Part shown: piece after piece, positions 1 to 13,100 of the stretch
Numbering within the stretch: the first letter of the stretch is position 1
Layout: every line of letters starts with the position of its first letter
Origin: Siderastrea radians
Taxonomy: Eukaryota; Cnidaria; Anthozoa; Scleractinia; Rhizangiidae
Reading direction: 5' to 3'
Assembly: GCA_964017195.1 (NCBI GenBank)
Contig: OZ024894.1
Coordinates: forward strand, 36,417,614-36,481,613
Length of the DNA: 64,000 nt
Made by a program: the position numbers and the translations under genes
The notes under the pieces: generated by a model
Database searches by the model: none
The model's input: the letters and a program-made list of their open reading frames with translations, nothing else
Told to the model about the DNA's origin: nothing

Positions 1-375
1 CTTGCCTGTGTAGTGAAAGACACGACGAGTATCTGTTTGGCCGAGCGAAAAGCGGAGGTCTGGGGCAAGTGACCACCAAAAAACAAGAAAAGCCCCAGGG
101 GCATTAGACCCCGCCGTTGTTCTTCCCCCCCCCGGGGGGTGTAAAATGTTACGGTCACTCAAGATAAAAGCCCTTGCCTGTGTAGTGAAAGACACGACGA
201 GTATCTGTTTGGCCGAGCGAAAAGCGGAGGTCTGGGGCAAGTGACCACCAAAAAAAAAAAAAACCACGGAAAAAAAATGGGTATTACTAGACCCCGTCCT
301 GACGGCGGGGTAAAAAAAACAAAAACCACGGGGAAAAAATGGGTATTACTAGACCCCGTCCTGACGGCGGGGTAA
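1..375. repeat. Short tandem/direct repeats at window edge
   Basis: Two kinds of direct repeat are visible. A unit of about 80 bases beginning CTTGCCTGTGTAGTGAAAGA occurs at 1-80 and again near 172-250. A second unit of about 50 bases containing GGGTATTACTAGACCCCGTC occurs near 279-313 and 339-374. Both are interrupted by runs of A. There is no coding potential. The pattern resembles a decayed interspersed repeat or minisatellite. Confidence 0.75.
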
Positions 376-379
376 TCAG

Positions 380-3300
380 TAGATCAATCAACCACTCAAC
401 CACTCGGTTGATGGATAAGTCAATCAGCGAATTAAAAATCAAAAGTGTTGCAAATGGGAATAACACTTGTTTCAGTAATTGTTAGTGTCTTTCTTCGATG
501 CACAGGTTATGACTCACTCTGTCACTACCCAAGAAAGACCATGATACAAGTAAATCTTGTGATTTCATTTTTGTTTTTGGTTTGATTATTAGCCTTTACA
601 CCGTATCTAATGCCACCAGTAAGCATTGTTACTGATTGCTATAATCTGATAACAAAGAAAAACGAAAAATCATTTCAGAATAGTCTGGAACCTATCAGGA
701 AGTGAACTGACAAGAAAGGATCAGACTGTGGTGAATCAGTCAATTGAAATAGTTTTCCTCATAAAGTGAATTCAATGAAATAGGTCTGAATCTTAATTCC
801 TGGGATGGTGTGGGTACTCTCAAATAAAAGTTATGGTTGTGTTCATCAGATGTTTTGAAGTAAAGCCCTAAAAGGTACCAAAGTATTGTTTTCTGGGTGT
901 AGCTCCAAGCTACTTTTACTCCTAAGGGGTACTCCAGGATTCATTCATTCTCACACATCAACCACTTAGTAGTACTTAGGGAACATAAAAGTGTATGCTG
1001 AAACTCATAAGGAGTTGTTCAATCCTTTATGAGTTTCTGGTGCATGTGCTGCAGTCAAACTAATCAATGACATAAAAATATTTAGCAGAAAAAGACAAAA
1101 AATATATAACCTTATTTCTAAACTACTCTTCAAATTTTTTTATTTGAATTGATAAGGAATATAGCTCAGAGTATACATTTTTTAACCAAAGCCTTACAAT
1201 AAACTGCCATATTTTCCTGACATCAGGTTGATGGAATAAAAACCTAAAAAGGAAAACAAAGCATATTTTAGTCATCTCAATTGCCAATAGTAAACCTATG
1301 GCCTTTTGGAGGTTTTAAATCTCTTGGTGAAACCAAACTAATATTTACAGATAGGCTAGCCTAACTGAGGAGCTCGCAAGGACTAAGTCATGCTGCAAAA
1401 CAAGCACAAGTCGTCACCTGGATGGAATCGCCATGTCAAAGATCTTGTTCATAGTCCAGCAAATTCCCAATAGCCCACGTTTGATATCTCAAACTTCTAA
1501 CATGAATCCAAGTTTTTACCAACAAACCTCTATATTTGGTTTTGGTGATTTAAAACAGGCACCTTAGGCAAAATGACAATTTTCTACTATTTTAATGGTC
1601 ACTTGTCAGAACTTAAGGAATGCTACAGCAGTTATATACCATTATGCTGTTTCTTTATCATCTATTGATTGCTATTATTTCACTTTTGTAGGTTAATAAA
1701 CCTCACATCACCGTAAAAAATGCATTTTGTAACTTAAGTGGGTATAAGGTTTTCAGTTACCCACCCGAATGGAAGTCTTGATGGAACACTCATGTAAATG
1801 TTGTGGGACAATTTTATCCTTGGTTCAATTTTTATTTTCCTTTGTGAATAATGGGATTGCCAAATTTCCTTTGGCTGAAAAGGCTGTTTTAGTCACTCAA
1901 TCTTTTATGTGTTTGCATGACAATACAAAACAGATCATGGTCAAATTCCACACAGTTAAAAGCAGATGATTTACATATCTTGTATATTTTAATGATTCCA
2001 ACACTGTTTAATTGTGCTTAATTATGTTTGACTGGGTTCAGAAATTGAATGGAATCAAACACAGCTGTATACATATTTTTGGTGTTCGACTTCCGAACCA
2101 AAATTAACCTGATCACTGTGTTAAATCCAGTTCAATTTGCTGAACAGTTAGGTATGTAAGGTGGGATAATTATATGACCGATATCTTCCACGTACCTTCA
2201 CTGTAAGAAAAAGCTGCGTCACTGATCACTGCTGACATATACATGCCTAGAATAGATAAAAAAGGATCAGTGAAAACAACAAATTTAGGGCTAAAAATTG
2301 GCAGTCACCCGATTGCCAGTGGCGATTTAAAACTGGACAGGCCCACTAAAAGTTAAGGTTTGATCACCTTACTGGCGACTACGATTAAAAAATGTTACAA
2401 TGTAGTTACAATAAAAATAAGATAAAATAAAATGTACTTTCCTTGGACTACCTTTCTTTTCTTTCCCTTTGTCAACTCTAAGTTCATTAATATTATTGTG
2501 GTAAATTTTTAGTTCTTGGAGTGCAAAATTCAGGGCCATTCTGGAGTATTTAGATCAATCCGCAATATATCAAGACGCCATGTTGTTTTTATTGACACGT
2601 GACTCCAGACTTACTCAGAGTTCTATGTTGTACTTTTTCCTTTATGATTATTGGCAAAATCCCTCGATAAAAGATTTACTTCTCACCCGGGTTGGGAGGG
2701 GTTTTTTAAAGTAAATATGATTATTTTTGGGGGGGGGTTTGGACTAGAGGAAATCTAAGCAAATTTATTTTGGCCTGGACCACTGGGAATTCAAGGGTAC
2801 TAGCCAAATGGCAAACAAGCACTGAAGTTAATTTTTAACCCTGCAAATTATGGAATAATCGGTAAAAGTTGAGAAGAAGATATATAAGTCCACCTTCTTT
2901 TAACTCCTTTATTTTAAGCGTTATTTCCTAAGAGTGATCAACACATAACCTGTAATAAAAGTTATACCTTATTCGAAATTTAAGTTTCTTGTTTGTCATC
3001 AAAACATGCCAAAGCTATAATCCAAAGTTTTGTTTAAAAGACAAGATTCTGCAGAGTTTTTGAACGTTACTTGACTTAACAAGCATTTGTAACACATTAG
3101 ACATATATAAATATTTTGCAAGCAGTCAAGAAAAGCCCAGCTAATCAACAATCGAGTTGGAGATGTTTACAACACTTAAATGATGTTACACAAAAGAATT
3201 TTATAAGCTTATCTGCCAATATCAACATTAAGGGGAATAGCCTGAATTTCTTGCTTTAAGCAAGAACCGTTTGAAATGTTAATTTTAATAGCAACACTGT

Positions 3301-4529
3301 AATTAAAGCTTACTGAAAACAAAAAGAATGCTTTTTTGCCCTTTTACTTGCCCAACAAATAACGTGAGTCGCAGTCAAGTGAACAAAAACTACTGTACAT
3401 CTGTCGGCTGTTTACAACCAGAATGAAAATTGTATTTAAGCACTGGACAAACGATAAATATGAAACATCAAGCTAATGATCGATCGGAAAAGCTTTAAAA
3501 AGCTGTTCACTGAACACAAAAGTCATGAGAATTTAAAAGCAGCACTTATAAAAATTACACGTACCTGACATTGTTGCCTGTTTAACTTGACGGTTGACCC
3601 AAATGTCAGAGCAATGCAGCGAAAAAATAAAGTGTTATCCACTTTCCGAGAAACTTAACAATTCTTAAGGGGAAATGCACGACAGAAAGCTAGGAAAACG
3701 CCTTTTCAAACCATATTTCTGCTAGCTGCACAACGAATTTTTCCCCAACACTGTTAACGTTGCTAGAAAGAGCATAGTTTGAAACCAAATATGATGATTC
3801 GTTTTGATATTTTTATTAAAACCTCACAAAAAAGGGGATTATCAAAAATTTAAGGATGATTTTCTATTTCGTTTTTTTTTTCAAAAGAAAAAGTAATAAC
3901 GGTCGTTCTTGAATAACTTACAATTTTTCCTGCAATATGACTGGGAGAAATTACGGACTTATTGAGCTCAATGCAGTTTTCAAGTGATTTGAAATATTAT
4001 GTGCGCTCTGGTCACATGACCGATGACGTCACAACAATAAGGTTATCATGGACGTTACTTTCATGTGAAGTTCTATTAACCACCCGAAGTTTGCTTCTCT
4101 TTGCCTTAAACTGTCATAGCTATAGACTCCTTACCAGTCCCCTGAGAAATGCTCCTGTATAGAGCCACCTTAACTTTCAAATGCCAGATGTCAACTGGCG
4201 ATTTCCAAATTGCTCATTCTAATGACCATCAGGGCACGCTGTCTGCTTTGAATTGATAGAAGCCTGTTCTTGCAGTGAGCTATAACATCTTTTATTGCCA
4301 TGATAACTTTCACGCAGGTGTAAATACCACATGGTACAGCGTCCTCTTCGACCACAAGTTAACTAAGTTGTTTAGCATTGAAAATTTTTCAGGTGCAAAG
4401 CATGCTGGGAAGGTTCTTATTATAATTGTAAGGTTGTTTATTATTATTACTATTATTATTATTATTATTATTATTATTGTTAGAGTTACCTTTTGTTTAA
4501 TTTTTATATTGTTTGATATCTCGTTTCAG
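380..4529. other. Gene-free stretch, probably intron or upstream sequence of the Roc-COR gene
   Basis: No ORF here looks like protein. I looked for the exons that should precede the kinase C-lobe exon at 4530 (glycine loop, VAIK, HRD, DFG, APE, DVWSFG) and found none. If the gene is intact, this stretch is a large intron and the remaining kinase exons are left of the window. If they do not exist, the first exons are somewhere here and unrecognised. Confidence 0.5.
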
Positions 4530-5130
4530 TCTCATGGAGTTTCTGGACTTCTTTGTCCTTCTCATTTTGGTGATGTATTTGAGCGTTGTTTGGTACACCA
4601 ACCAGTTGCAAGGCCTTCTTTTTCGGAGATAAGGCAGTCCCTTGTTGCACAAGTAAGTCCTCATTGATGTTAGTGATTTCATTGTTGTTGTTTTGCCATT
4701 GTGACATCATCATCATCGTCATCATCATCATCAATACTGCTACAAACCATCACCAATGTCGCCACCAGCATCCATTAATAGCACCACCTGACCATCACCA
4801 CCACCATCATTGTAGTCTTCATGCACCATCATTATCCCACGCGATTGTGATCATGACGAGGACATTTCTTGTGTTGTTGTTGTCATGTTAGTGTCAAGAA
4901 AGTCCCATTACGGAATGCCTATCGTCATCATCATCATGATCATCATCATCAACAACAACAACAACATCATCGTCGTCGGCATCATCATCAACTTTACCAC
5001 CAGCGTCATCATTATCATTGTCATTCGTCATCTTCGTCACCACCACCAACGTCATTATCATCATCATCATCAGCCCTGTCGTTGTCGTTATTGTCCCGGT
5101 CACCATCACGACGACGACAATTATGTTGCT
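4440..5130. repeat. Microsatellites (TTA)n and (CAT/CGT)n
   Basis: A (TAT/TTA)n run sits near 4440-4480. A long impure CAT/CAC/CGT trinucleotide tract runs from about 4700 to 5115. The tract produces artificial His-, Asp- and Ile-rich open frames on both strands. It lies in the intron between the kinase exon (ending 4652) and the first SH3 exon (starting 5830). Confidence 0.9.
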
Positions 5131-6628
5131 GAAATGCCAGCAGTCGTACGCATTCGATTTTAGCAGTTTTCTTTTATTTTGTTGTCTCTTGCGTTCCATC
5201 CACTCTTCCTTACATTACATTTTATCGTCCTTTAGTTCTTCGAGATCCTCTTGCTACTCCGGTTACTGTAATTAGTATTAAAGGGGAAGTATCCTGTATT
5301 ATCTATGATGTTTTACTTTCCTGATGTGTCCTAGAACTTGCTGTAGGCTTCCTTTATTATTATGAAATAGTAATGGAGAAAAAATCTTCCAAAGGAATAA
5401 AAGAAAAAAATAAACAAACCTGAGAGACAATTTTGGCACTTGAGAGTAGCAGTTTTGATATCTAGACCGCCTGTCCCAAAGTCAAATTTTAATAATTGCA
5501 ACCCACTTCCATCCTTGTAATCCTGAACTTTATCCCAAAACTACTTGTTCTGTTTTGCTCTGTAGAACTTTTTTTATCCAGTTCTGTGTGTACAGTTGAA
5601 ATTAGTTAAGCAAGGCAGGACATTCTCCCTTTAACTCGGCACAAGGCCAACCAACTTTCGACTTTTTCCCTTTGCTCATTGCTGAGCCTATTGATTGACG
5701 GGTTCTCAAGTGAATAAGTCTCAGTCACTAAAAAGGCCAGTCGTAGCCGCTCTGTCATGTTTTGTTCCATTCTACTTTTTCATTCGACAAGACCTTTTTG
5801 GTGACTGACCTATGTCTTTCTTTATGCAGAAATATCCTTCAAAGGTGAGAGTTACCCGCAGTTTCCAAGCTGAGTCAGCCGAATTCATCAGCTGTAAAAG
5901 TGGAGAATTTATAACTCTGATCTCCAAAGAGCGGCATAGGTATGGCGTAACCTTGAGTGTCTTGTCTTGTACACGGCCGTCTGTTCTAATTTTTCATGCC
6001 ATCGCTCTAATATTTTGTGACAGGAATAATGCTTAGGTTACTGATAATAAATTTAACGTGTACTTCATGTATGGTGCCGTACATTGGACAAGAAATCGGG
6101 CGCCATGTGTCATAAGATATGCGTTTTGTGTCGCATCCTACTTCACAGCTGTCTCCCGATTTTATTGACGAGCACCAAATAAACAGACAAAGCCATATTT
6201 TCAGATTAAAAAAGTCATTTGAACCAACCAACTTGCATTTTATTACCTAAATGACGATCGTCTGACTGGCTCTGGCTCTTATCACGTAAAAGTACAAGGC
6301 AGAAATGAATCAGAGCATTGTAATGGCAGTAAACCCATGACTGGCTTGCGTATTGGAAGAAAATGCCCTTGGTTAACCATTAGTGCAGTTTACTGCACCA
6401 TTGTATCATCAGACAGCAGAATGTGTTATTGTTGTCATAAAATTGCCTACATTTGCCTTGTGGCTTATCCATATACTGGTCAGTTACTGGTAACCATTTA
6501 GAGTGATTATGGTATGCATCCTTGCAGGACGGACAAGAGTGCTTGGTTTGGTGAAACGCAGAACAGGAAAGTTGGATTTTTCAGAAGAGAGTACGTTGAG
6601 GAGCTGCTCGATTATGATATTATGGATG
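4530..6628 (+). CDS. Tyrosine-kinase C-lobe end plus SH3 domain (5' exons of the Roc-COR-Death-TIR gene)
   Basis: Three exons with canonical splice sites: 4530-4652, 5830-5939 and 6528-6628. The first encodes the last part of a tyrosine-kinase-like C-lobe: a CPSHFGDVFERC stretch followed by RPSFSEI, matching the alpha-H/alpha-I region before the conserved Arg-Pro-Ser-Phe. The next two encode an SH3 domain, running from KVRVTRSFQAESAEFI through WFGETQNRKVGFF to REYVEEL. Kinase followed directly by SH3 is the order seen in ACK/TNK-family kinases, so that family is the closest guess. The exon junctions have phases 0, 2 and 1 and join in frame to the Roc exon at 7178. The catalytic part of the kinase is not in the window, so I cannot say whether it is active. 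Alternatively these exons could belong to a separate transcript. Confidence 0.7.
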
Positions 6629-7177
6629 GTATGTAATATTGAGATTGTGATTCATACTAATTTTACTTTTCTTAAGTTTTGTGGCACATGTTTAAAAGAG
6701 AATAGTTCACTTTTTGAAGGTGCCGGAGTAATTACCCATCGTTTATTGGTAGTATACCAATTACCCATCGTTTATTGGCTCAATTTATAGAGAGAGTAAA
6801 GAGTATCAAGAGTATCAAGCTGTAGTAGAAGCGCCAAGTATCAACATTTTCTTTATTTCTCAAGAACTCTGTACGGTGTCAAAGGTTGTGCGAGGACATC
6901 TCACAGAGACTACCTTTTGTTTCTCAAAATAATGTTTCGAAAATTTCCTAAACTGGACAGTAAGGTTTACTATTAGGCTTGAAAGTTTGGGCAGCAACGC
7001 ATTTGTGTGCATGTAGCTACCAGCGAAAGTCAAACGGCCCTAGTAGTCTTAAATGGTTTCACTTGAATCATGGTGCAAAGTCTCAAAAGTAGAAATATTC
7101 ATCATCCCTTTGGGCAGTTCATTGCGTCTGTCCAAGTGGCTTCGTTTGTTACCTTTAAGATCATTTTAACGTTTCAG

Positions 7178-10100
7178 AAACTAACCAATCCTATAGGTAC
7201 AGTAGACATTCAATGAGTTACAATGTTAGATTTGGAAGCTCAGTACTAAAAGCTTTTGGTTTCTTAGATTCAACAGTTCCTCCGGAAATCCGAGCTAGAG
7301 GCCCGAGAGCTCAGACCGCTTTTCAAAACGCAAAGAAGGAAGGACGAGTGAAAGTGTACCGCGGACGCATTATGCTTCTTGGCCAGGATCGTGCAGGGAA
7401 AACGAGCCTGAAAAAGTCTCTCCTAGGCATGCCATTTAATCCAAAAGAAGAAAGTACGATAGGAGTACAAGTTGATCCATCAAAGTGTGAAGTAGATGTT
7501 GGCCAAGTTAAGAACTGGGAGCCTACAGAAAGGAAGAAACTCGAAGTGACTGAGTTTGTTGAGGACATAGCCAAGTTAATCGCCAGGGATTTGAATGAAT
7601 CAGCTGCAGAGCAGGAAAATGTTCTTAGTGCGGTCCCCCCTTTAGAGCAGGTATGTTATTCACAATCAGCGTAAACACAGGTATATTATTCACAATCAGC
7701 GTAAAGAGGGCTTGTTTGTAGTCTAACCAATATTCTTCTCAATCTTCGTTGGTAAATAAAGAAAGAGAAATATTGAGCTCAGAGAAGTAATAAGAAAGAT
7801 GTCCTGTTCCATAATTTATGTCACGAGCGTGGGACAAAAATCTGAGTCTTGAGATTTTTTCTTTGTCCCACGCTCATGACATATGGATTATCACATCTTC
7901 TTATTTTCTCTTTGAGCTTAAATTTTATTACGTTCCTTTATTTATCATCCTACAGGGCACTTTCGAAATTGCTGATCCTAGCAGTATGCATGGCACGCGT
8001 CACCATGAACTTGGGTTTGAGGAGTCGGTCTTTTCTGTGCCACCCTTGTGACATTTTGAATATCACATATTTCCCAGATAGTCATTCTGAAGAAAAATGT
8101 AGTCAGAGATTTAACAAAGACAATTTGAGAGAAAATTGACATTTTCCTCCTTTACCTCTTTCCTACCAGAAGAACAGCGACCAGGTGGACGCTGGCAGTG
8201 CAAACAATTCTGAGGCTTCGCCAACTGGCCCCGAGACGACACCAAATGCAAACTACGACAACGGCGCAGAGATTGATAGAACCGGTGACAATGTTTCAGA
8301 GAACAGCGGCCACACGCATCAAGTAATTCAGTTAAACATCGACACCACTGAAGTTTTGCCGGAGGATGTCACAGATCTGGTTTTACAATACTTGCAGAAT
8401 CTCAAATTAGAAGATGACATCAAAGCCAAAGAAGTAATTTTAACTTTGTGGGATTTTGCCGGCCAGCACCTTTATTATGCATCACACTCCGTGTTCCTTT
8501 CCGCGCGAGCAGTTTATATCCTGGTGTATAACCTCAGCAAGACCCTGAATGCTGAGGCGGAGCCCTGTGTCAGGCAGGGAATCCATGACATTGTGCTGGA
8601 TAACCCGAACAGTGAGACCAATTTAGATAACTTGATGTCGTGGCTAGTTTCCGTGCACAGTATTCGTCGTCCCACAGCAGATGAAGCTGGCAGAGACATT
8701 GATAGCCAAGGAGTGAACTTGCGCTATCTCCGTCCTCCGGTATTTATTGTAGGTACAAATGCTGATCAGCCTTGTGAAGACGTCAAGAAAATAGAAAAAT
8801 GCATCAAGAAGAGTATTTCGGGCAAGACGTACGAGAAGCACGTGGTCAGGCCATTCTTTGCTGTTGATAACACCAAGTCGCAGAAGGATGATGGGGTCCA
8901 AGCTCTGCAGAAAAGAATCATGGAAGTTTTGAAAGAAGAGCCATACATGGGCGAAGAGGTGCCACTGAGGTATCCCGCTGAAAAGAAAAATCTAATTCGG
9001 TGAACTTTTCCATGCATGAACACCTCAAGACTGTTTTGTTGTTTTCTCAAAAGCGTTTTGGTAGTTTACCTTTGGCTAGTCTGATACTGTAACTGTAGCA
9101 ACAGAAAAACGACTTTCAAACGCTCGGTTAAATTTAGCGCTTGATTAGCATTGATCGACTTGTGCAACATTTTGGAATTACAGTAACTTGATGATGTGGT
9201 TACCTGTAAGTAGTGATAGCGCGCAAGTAAATGACGAAAAAAGCCTTCAATACATTTCCCTGTTGTATCGCGCTTCAAAGGTCCTGCCTTATGTAGGATG
9301 TATCCTAGAGCTTTTTTTTTACGTTAATTCTCTGGTTACAGCAAGAAATGGAAGAACACTCCTTACAATTTTAGCTGGTACTAAACAAGTTTTACGTTGA
9401 AAAAACCGATACGTATTTTCATTTTTCTCCTAGGTGGTTCAAGTTTGAGAAAGTTGTAGAAGCTTTAGTGGCCAGGCAAATCTATCACATGGATCTTGAT
9501 CAGCTCCTTGAAGTGATCATACAAGAATGCCGCATCGACGACGAAGACGAGTTGACAGCCATGTTAAATTTCTATCATGACCTCGGTGTGATTGTGAAGC
9601 ATGGCCGCACTGTAGTGTTGCAGGCTCAGTGGCTGATTGATCTTTTCAAACAACTGATAACCGTAAAACCTTTTGATGAGTTGGTAAGTTATTTGGGTTT
9701 TTGTATCCATGCTCCCTAACGTTTCTCTAAGGCAATACCTACAGATGTTCAAAATATAAGGGTTGCTAAATTAGGCTCATACGATGGATTGTTCACTTTT
9801 TGGGGGGCAAGACAGACTAAATGGTATCATAGTCTAATTTGTTTTCTATTGGTGCTACTTATTATGCTCGTACTGTGCCGAACGAAAATTACAAAACTAC
9901 TTCCCACTCCTCCTGCTTTTACACAGCGATGAAAAATATTCAGTATAAAATGATGAGTAATACGTTTAGTGCTACGTGTACATTAACAATAATAATAAAA
10001 CCCGACAAATAATATTTGATATTTCACAAATTGCACTCATGAAATGACAAAATGACGCAGTCTGTGTCTGGCGTAATGCCAGAGGCTGTACCATGTTTTA

Positions 10101-13100
10101 AGATTTTCAGAAAGGAGATATATCATTCTACGTTTCCTTTCTCATGCCTTACCATGCTTATAAGTTGCTCTGTAGATTCAACTGATGTTTCCTAATCGGA
10201 TCGGTTTGTTTTTCCTGTTTTGTATCGTTCTTAACATATTTTCCTATCTTGACGTTTTTTAGAACCCTCTGTACTCAGACTGCTGGCATGACCTCGAGGA
10301 AAGTGGCTTTCTAGGGATGGCTCTTGTTGACCACGTTTTTGCAGATTTTGTGCAAAAGGGTCTTCACAAGCAGGACATTTTGGATATGATGGAACTCTAT
10401 GGATTGATCGCCAAATTTTGTTGCTCATCCGCAGAAAGTGAGCAGGAACAAACATACTTTGTACCTTCTCAGCTTAGATCATCCCCTTCCGGCCTTTGTG
10501 AGATAAAACCCTCTGAAACCGATCCGTGCCCACTGTATCTTCACTTCCTTGACGGCTTCGTCCCACACGGACTCTTTCCTCAATTGCTGTCGAGGTGCAT
10601 TGGTTGGTGTTCCCAACAAGGTCTTACACAAGCTCCTCAATTGTTCAACAATGGCGCAAGGCTTTTCATGGAAATGCAGACCATCTTTGACCTCATCCTG
10701 ATCTGCAGGAAGAGATTCATAAAAGTCATATTGAAAAGAGACCTTGCGTCTGCCAAGCCACCATCAATCGCTGCTTCGGTGAAAATGGCTGGTGAAGTTC
10801 GTGCTTTCATAGAGGCAACCTTGCAAGTCCTGGCACGTGACCTCTCCTGGTTGCATAACCTCCGATATGAGCTGTGCGTCGCGTGCAGTCATTGCTTACA
10901 AAGTAGTGGACAAAATACAAAGCAGAGATCATCGTGCCAGACTGATGATGATTGCTTACACCTTCTTCGTGTTCCTGCAGAAGCACTGATTTGCCCAAAG
11001 AGCTTCTGCGATGAAACAATTAAGGTTCATGGATTGGACAAGTGGTTTCCAGTCCATAGCTCTGAGGTAGTTATCTTTCCTTCTTAACACACCTTCAGGT
11101 CTAATTTGCGTCTAAATTTTGTGTCGGCGAATGAAATCATAATAAGGAAGAGTACTTTCTTGAGTTCTTGTTTGTGTGTTAAGTTTGAGGAAAATTCAAT
11201 TGAATTTCCTAGTACTTCTTTACCTTAACCACCCCCGTAGAGTGAAATAGGAAACCTTCCCTTAAATCAGGTCTTAGAAAACAATACGAATGTGCGTTGC
11301 TTTTACACAAGGGTAATTAGAGTGAAATAGGAAACCTTCCCTTAAATCAGGTCTTAGAAAACAATAAGAATGTGCGTTCCTTTTACACAAGGGTAATTAT
11401 TTAAAGGAATTCAATACTAAGATGTACAAGTCTTTTTCATCTCAGATTGAAGAACAAAAAGTGGAACTCTTGGCAGCAGAGGGTAATAAAATCATTTTGT
11501 CTGTTGCACAAAAAAAAAACAGTAAAATAACAAGTCAACAAACAACAATAACAAAAATTAACAAACAAAATTCTTTTCAACCTGAAAGCAAATCGAAGAT
11601 GAAAACTTTCTACACTTTGTGCTTCCACGCGGCGGCTTTTTATTTTTGCAATGAGGAAGTGAAAAGAATTCAGAATTGTAAGGAAGTTCTGATGAATTTA
11701 GTACACATCCAAAGTTTGACAAGGATCGTGCAAACGCAAAAAATGTTACATGTACATGTTTTTACAACCTTATAACGATTTTTGGTGATTTTAAAATGAA
11801 TTACAGTTAAGTCACCGTGCGCATTATATTATTTAACGTTCCGTGAATTAGGTGTAATGCAAACTAAAATAATGGTAACAATCGCCTTTAGGGGTTCCTG
11901 CACCATTTGATCAACCTGTGTCTCCGAAGTCTGGCAAACCTTCTTCTGATGACCTTCGTCTTGTCGCGTTTGAGCTCGGTACGTCGTGGAAGATGCTTGG
12001 TCGAGCCCTGGGTCTTCCTGAACCAGTACTAGAGCAGATCGAGGAAGACGAGCGTAACTTGTTTGACAAGTGTTTCAGTAAGTATAAGTTATTAATTGAT
12101 CAGCTAACTGTAGGTCGGGTGAAGGTGAAGTCATCAACGATTGTACGGATCGGGACACCAAGTAGTTCACCATCCAGCGCTTACCTCCTTAGCATGAAAC
12201 GAGTAGGAAATCCCGTGGATGAAAAATATGGTAGTCGATTCCCCGAACGCGGCTTGTGTTTGGTCTTGAGAGCATGTACTCCCTACAAATTCCCATCTCT
12301 CTCACCCTCCTTACCTCCACCTTTGTCCAGAGGTATAACACTGAAGTTTTACTTTACATAAGCACAAATGTGGCCTGTGTACAGCCGCCCTCTTTCCTCA
12401 GAAAAAATCGGAGATAGGCCCCTTCTCCGATTTTTTTTTTCTTCAGGAGAGCGGGTGGCCGTACACAGGCTAGCACAAATGCGATGCCGTCAGTGGCCCT
12501 GAAGCTGGCGTTGGATGTGTTTATGCGGTATCTTTAATAGTAGACGAGGACTGATTACAGTTTCAAACGGACTCCAAACGGGTTTCAAACAGAGTGTTAC
12601 AGGCGATTCTGCCGACTACGTCAGTGGTTCCTGTTTCTTACGGTATAACACAGTGGGCATTGCTGAATTCGATTTCGTGAAATAGTTATTTTATTATGTA
12701 TAAATTATCAGATTATGAAAACGTCTTTTTCTCTACCCAACAGGAACATTTTACACCAAAGCACGAGATTGTTCAGGTACATGGCTATCTTAATTAGTAA
12801 AAAGATAGCCCGTAGATCGGATAGAGTGTGTGCCAAAAAAGGGTTAGCGTTCTTCCGTATGCTTTGCAAAACCGAATAAAATTTATAATCTTCAGGTGTT
12901 CTTTGGAAGTGGACAGAAGCTTTTGGAACTGCGGCAACATATCCGTCCCTTGCGCGAGCACTGCGGCATCGCATTGTTGGACGACCAAAATTGGCTGCTA
13001 AGTATTGTGACGTATGCAGGGATGCAAGTGGAGGTGAGAACTGATTCGTTAATGGGCTACAGTGTAATAGGAATGTAACAAGCTGGTGTATAACAAATTG

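Noticed and set aside
380..4529. Kinase N-lobe and catalytic-loop exons expected upstream of 4530
   Set aside because: No VAIK, HRD, DFG or APE-like translation with splice sites was found on the plus strand; they are either outside the window or missing.
4700..5275. Several overlapping ORFs on both strands rich in His, Asp, Ile or Val
   Set aside because: They are frames of the CAT/GAT trinucleotide tract; opposite strands and all frames are equally open, as expected of a microsatellite.
7956..8139. Possible extra exon between the two Roc exons
   Set aside because: It has a fair acceptor, but the sequence belongs to a repeat also present at 49.3 kb, and exons 7650 and 8170 already join in frame.
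11422..11775. 117-codon plus-strand ORF
   Set aside because: It only contains the real 37-base linker exon (11446-11482); the rest is intron, rich in A and low in coding character.
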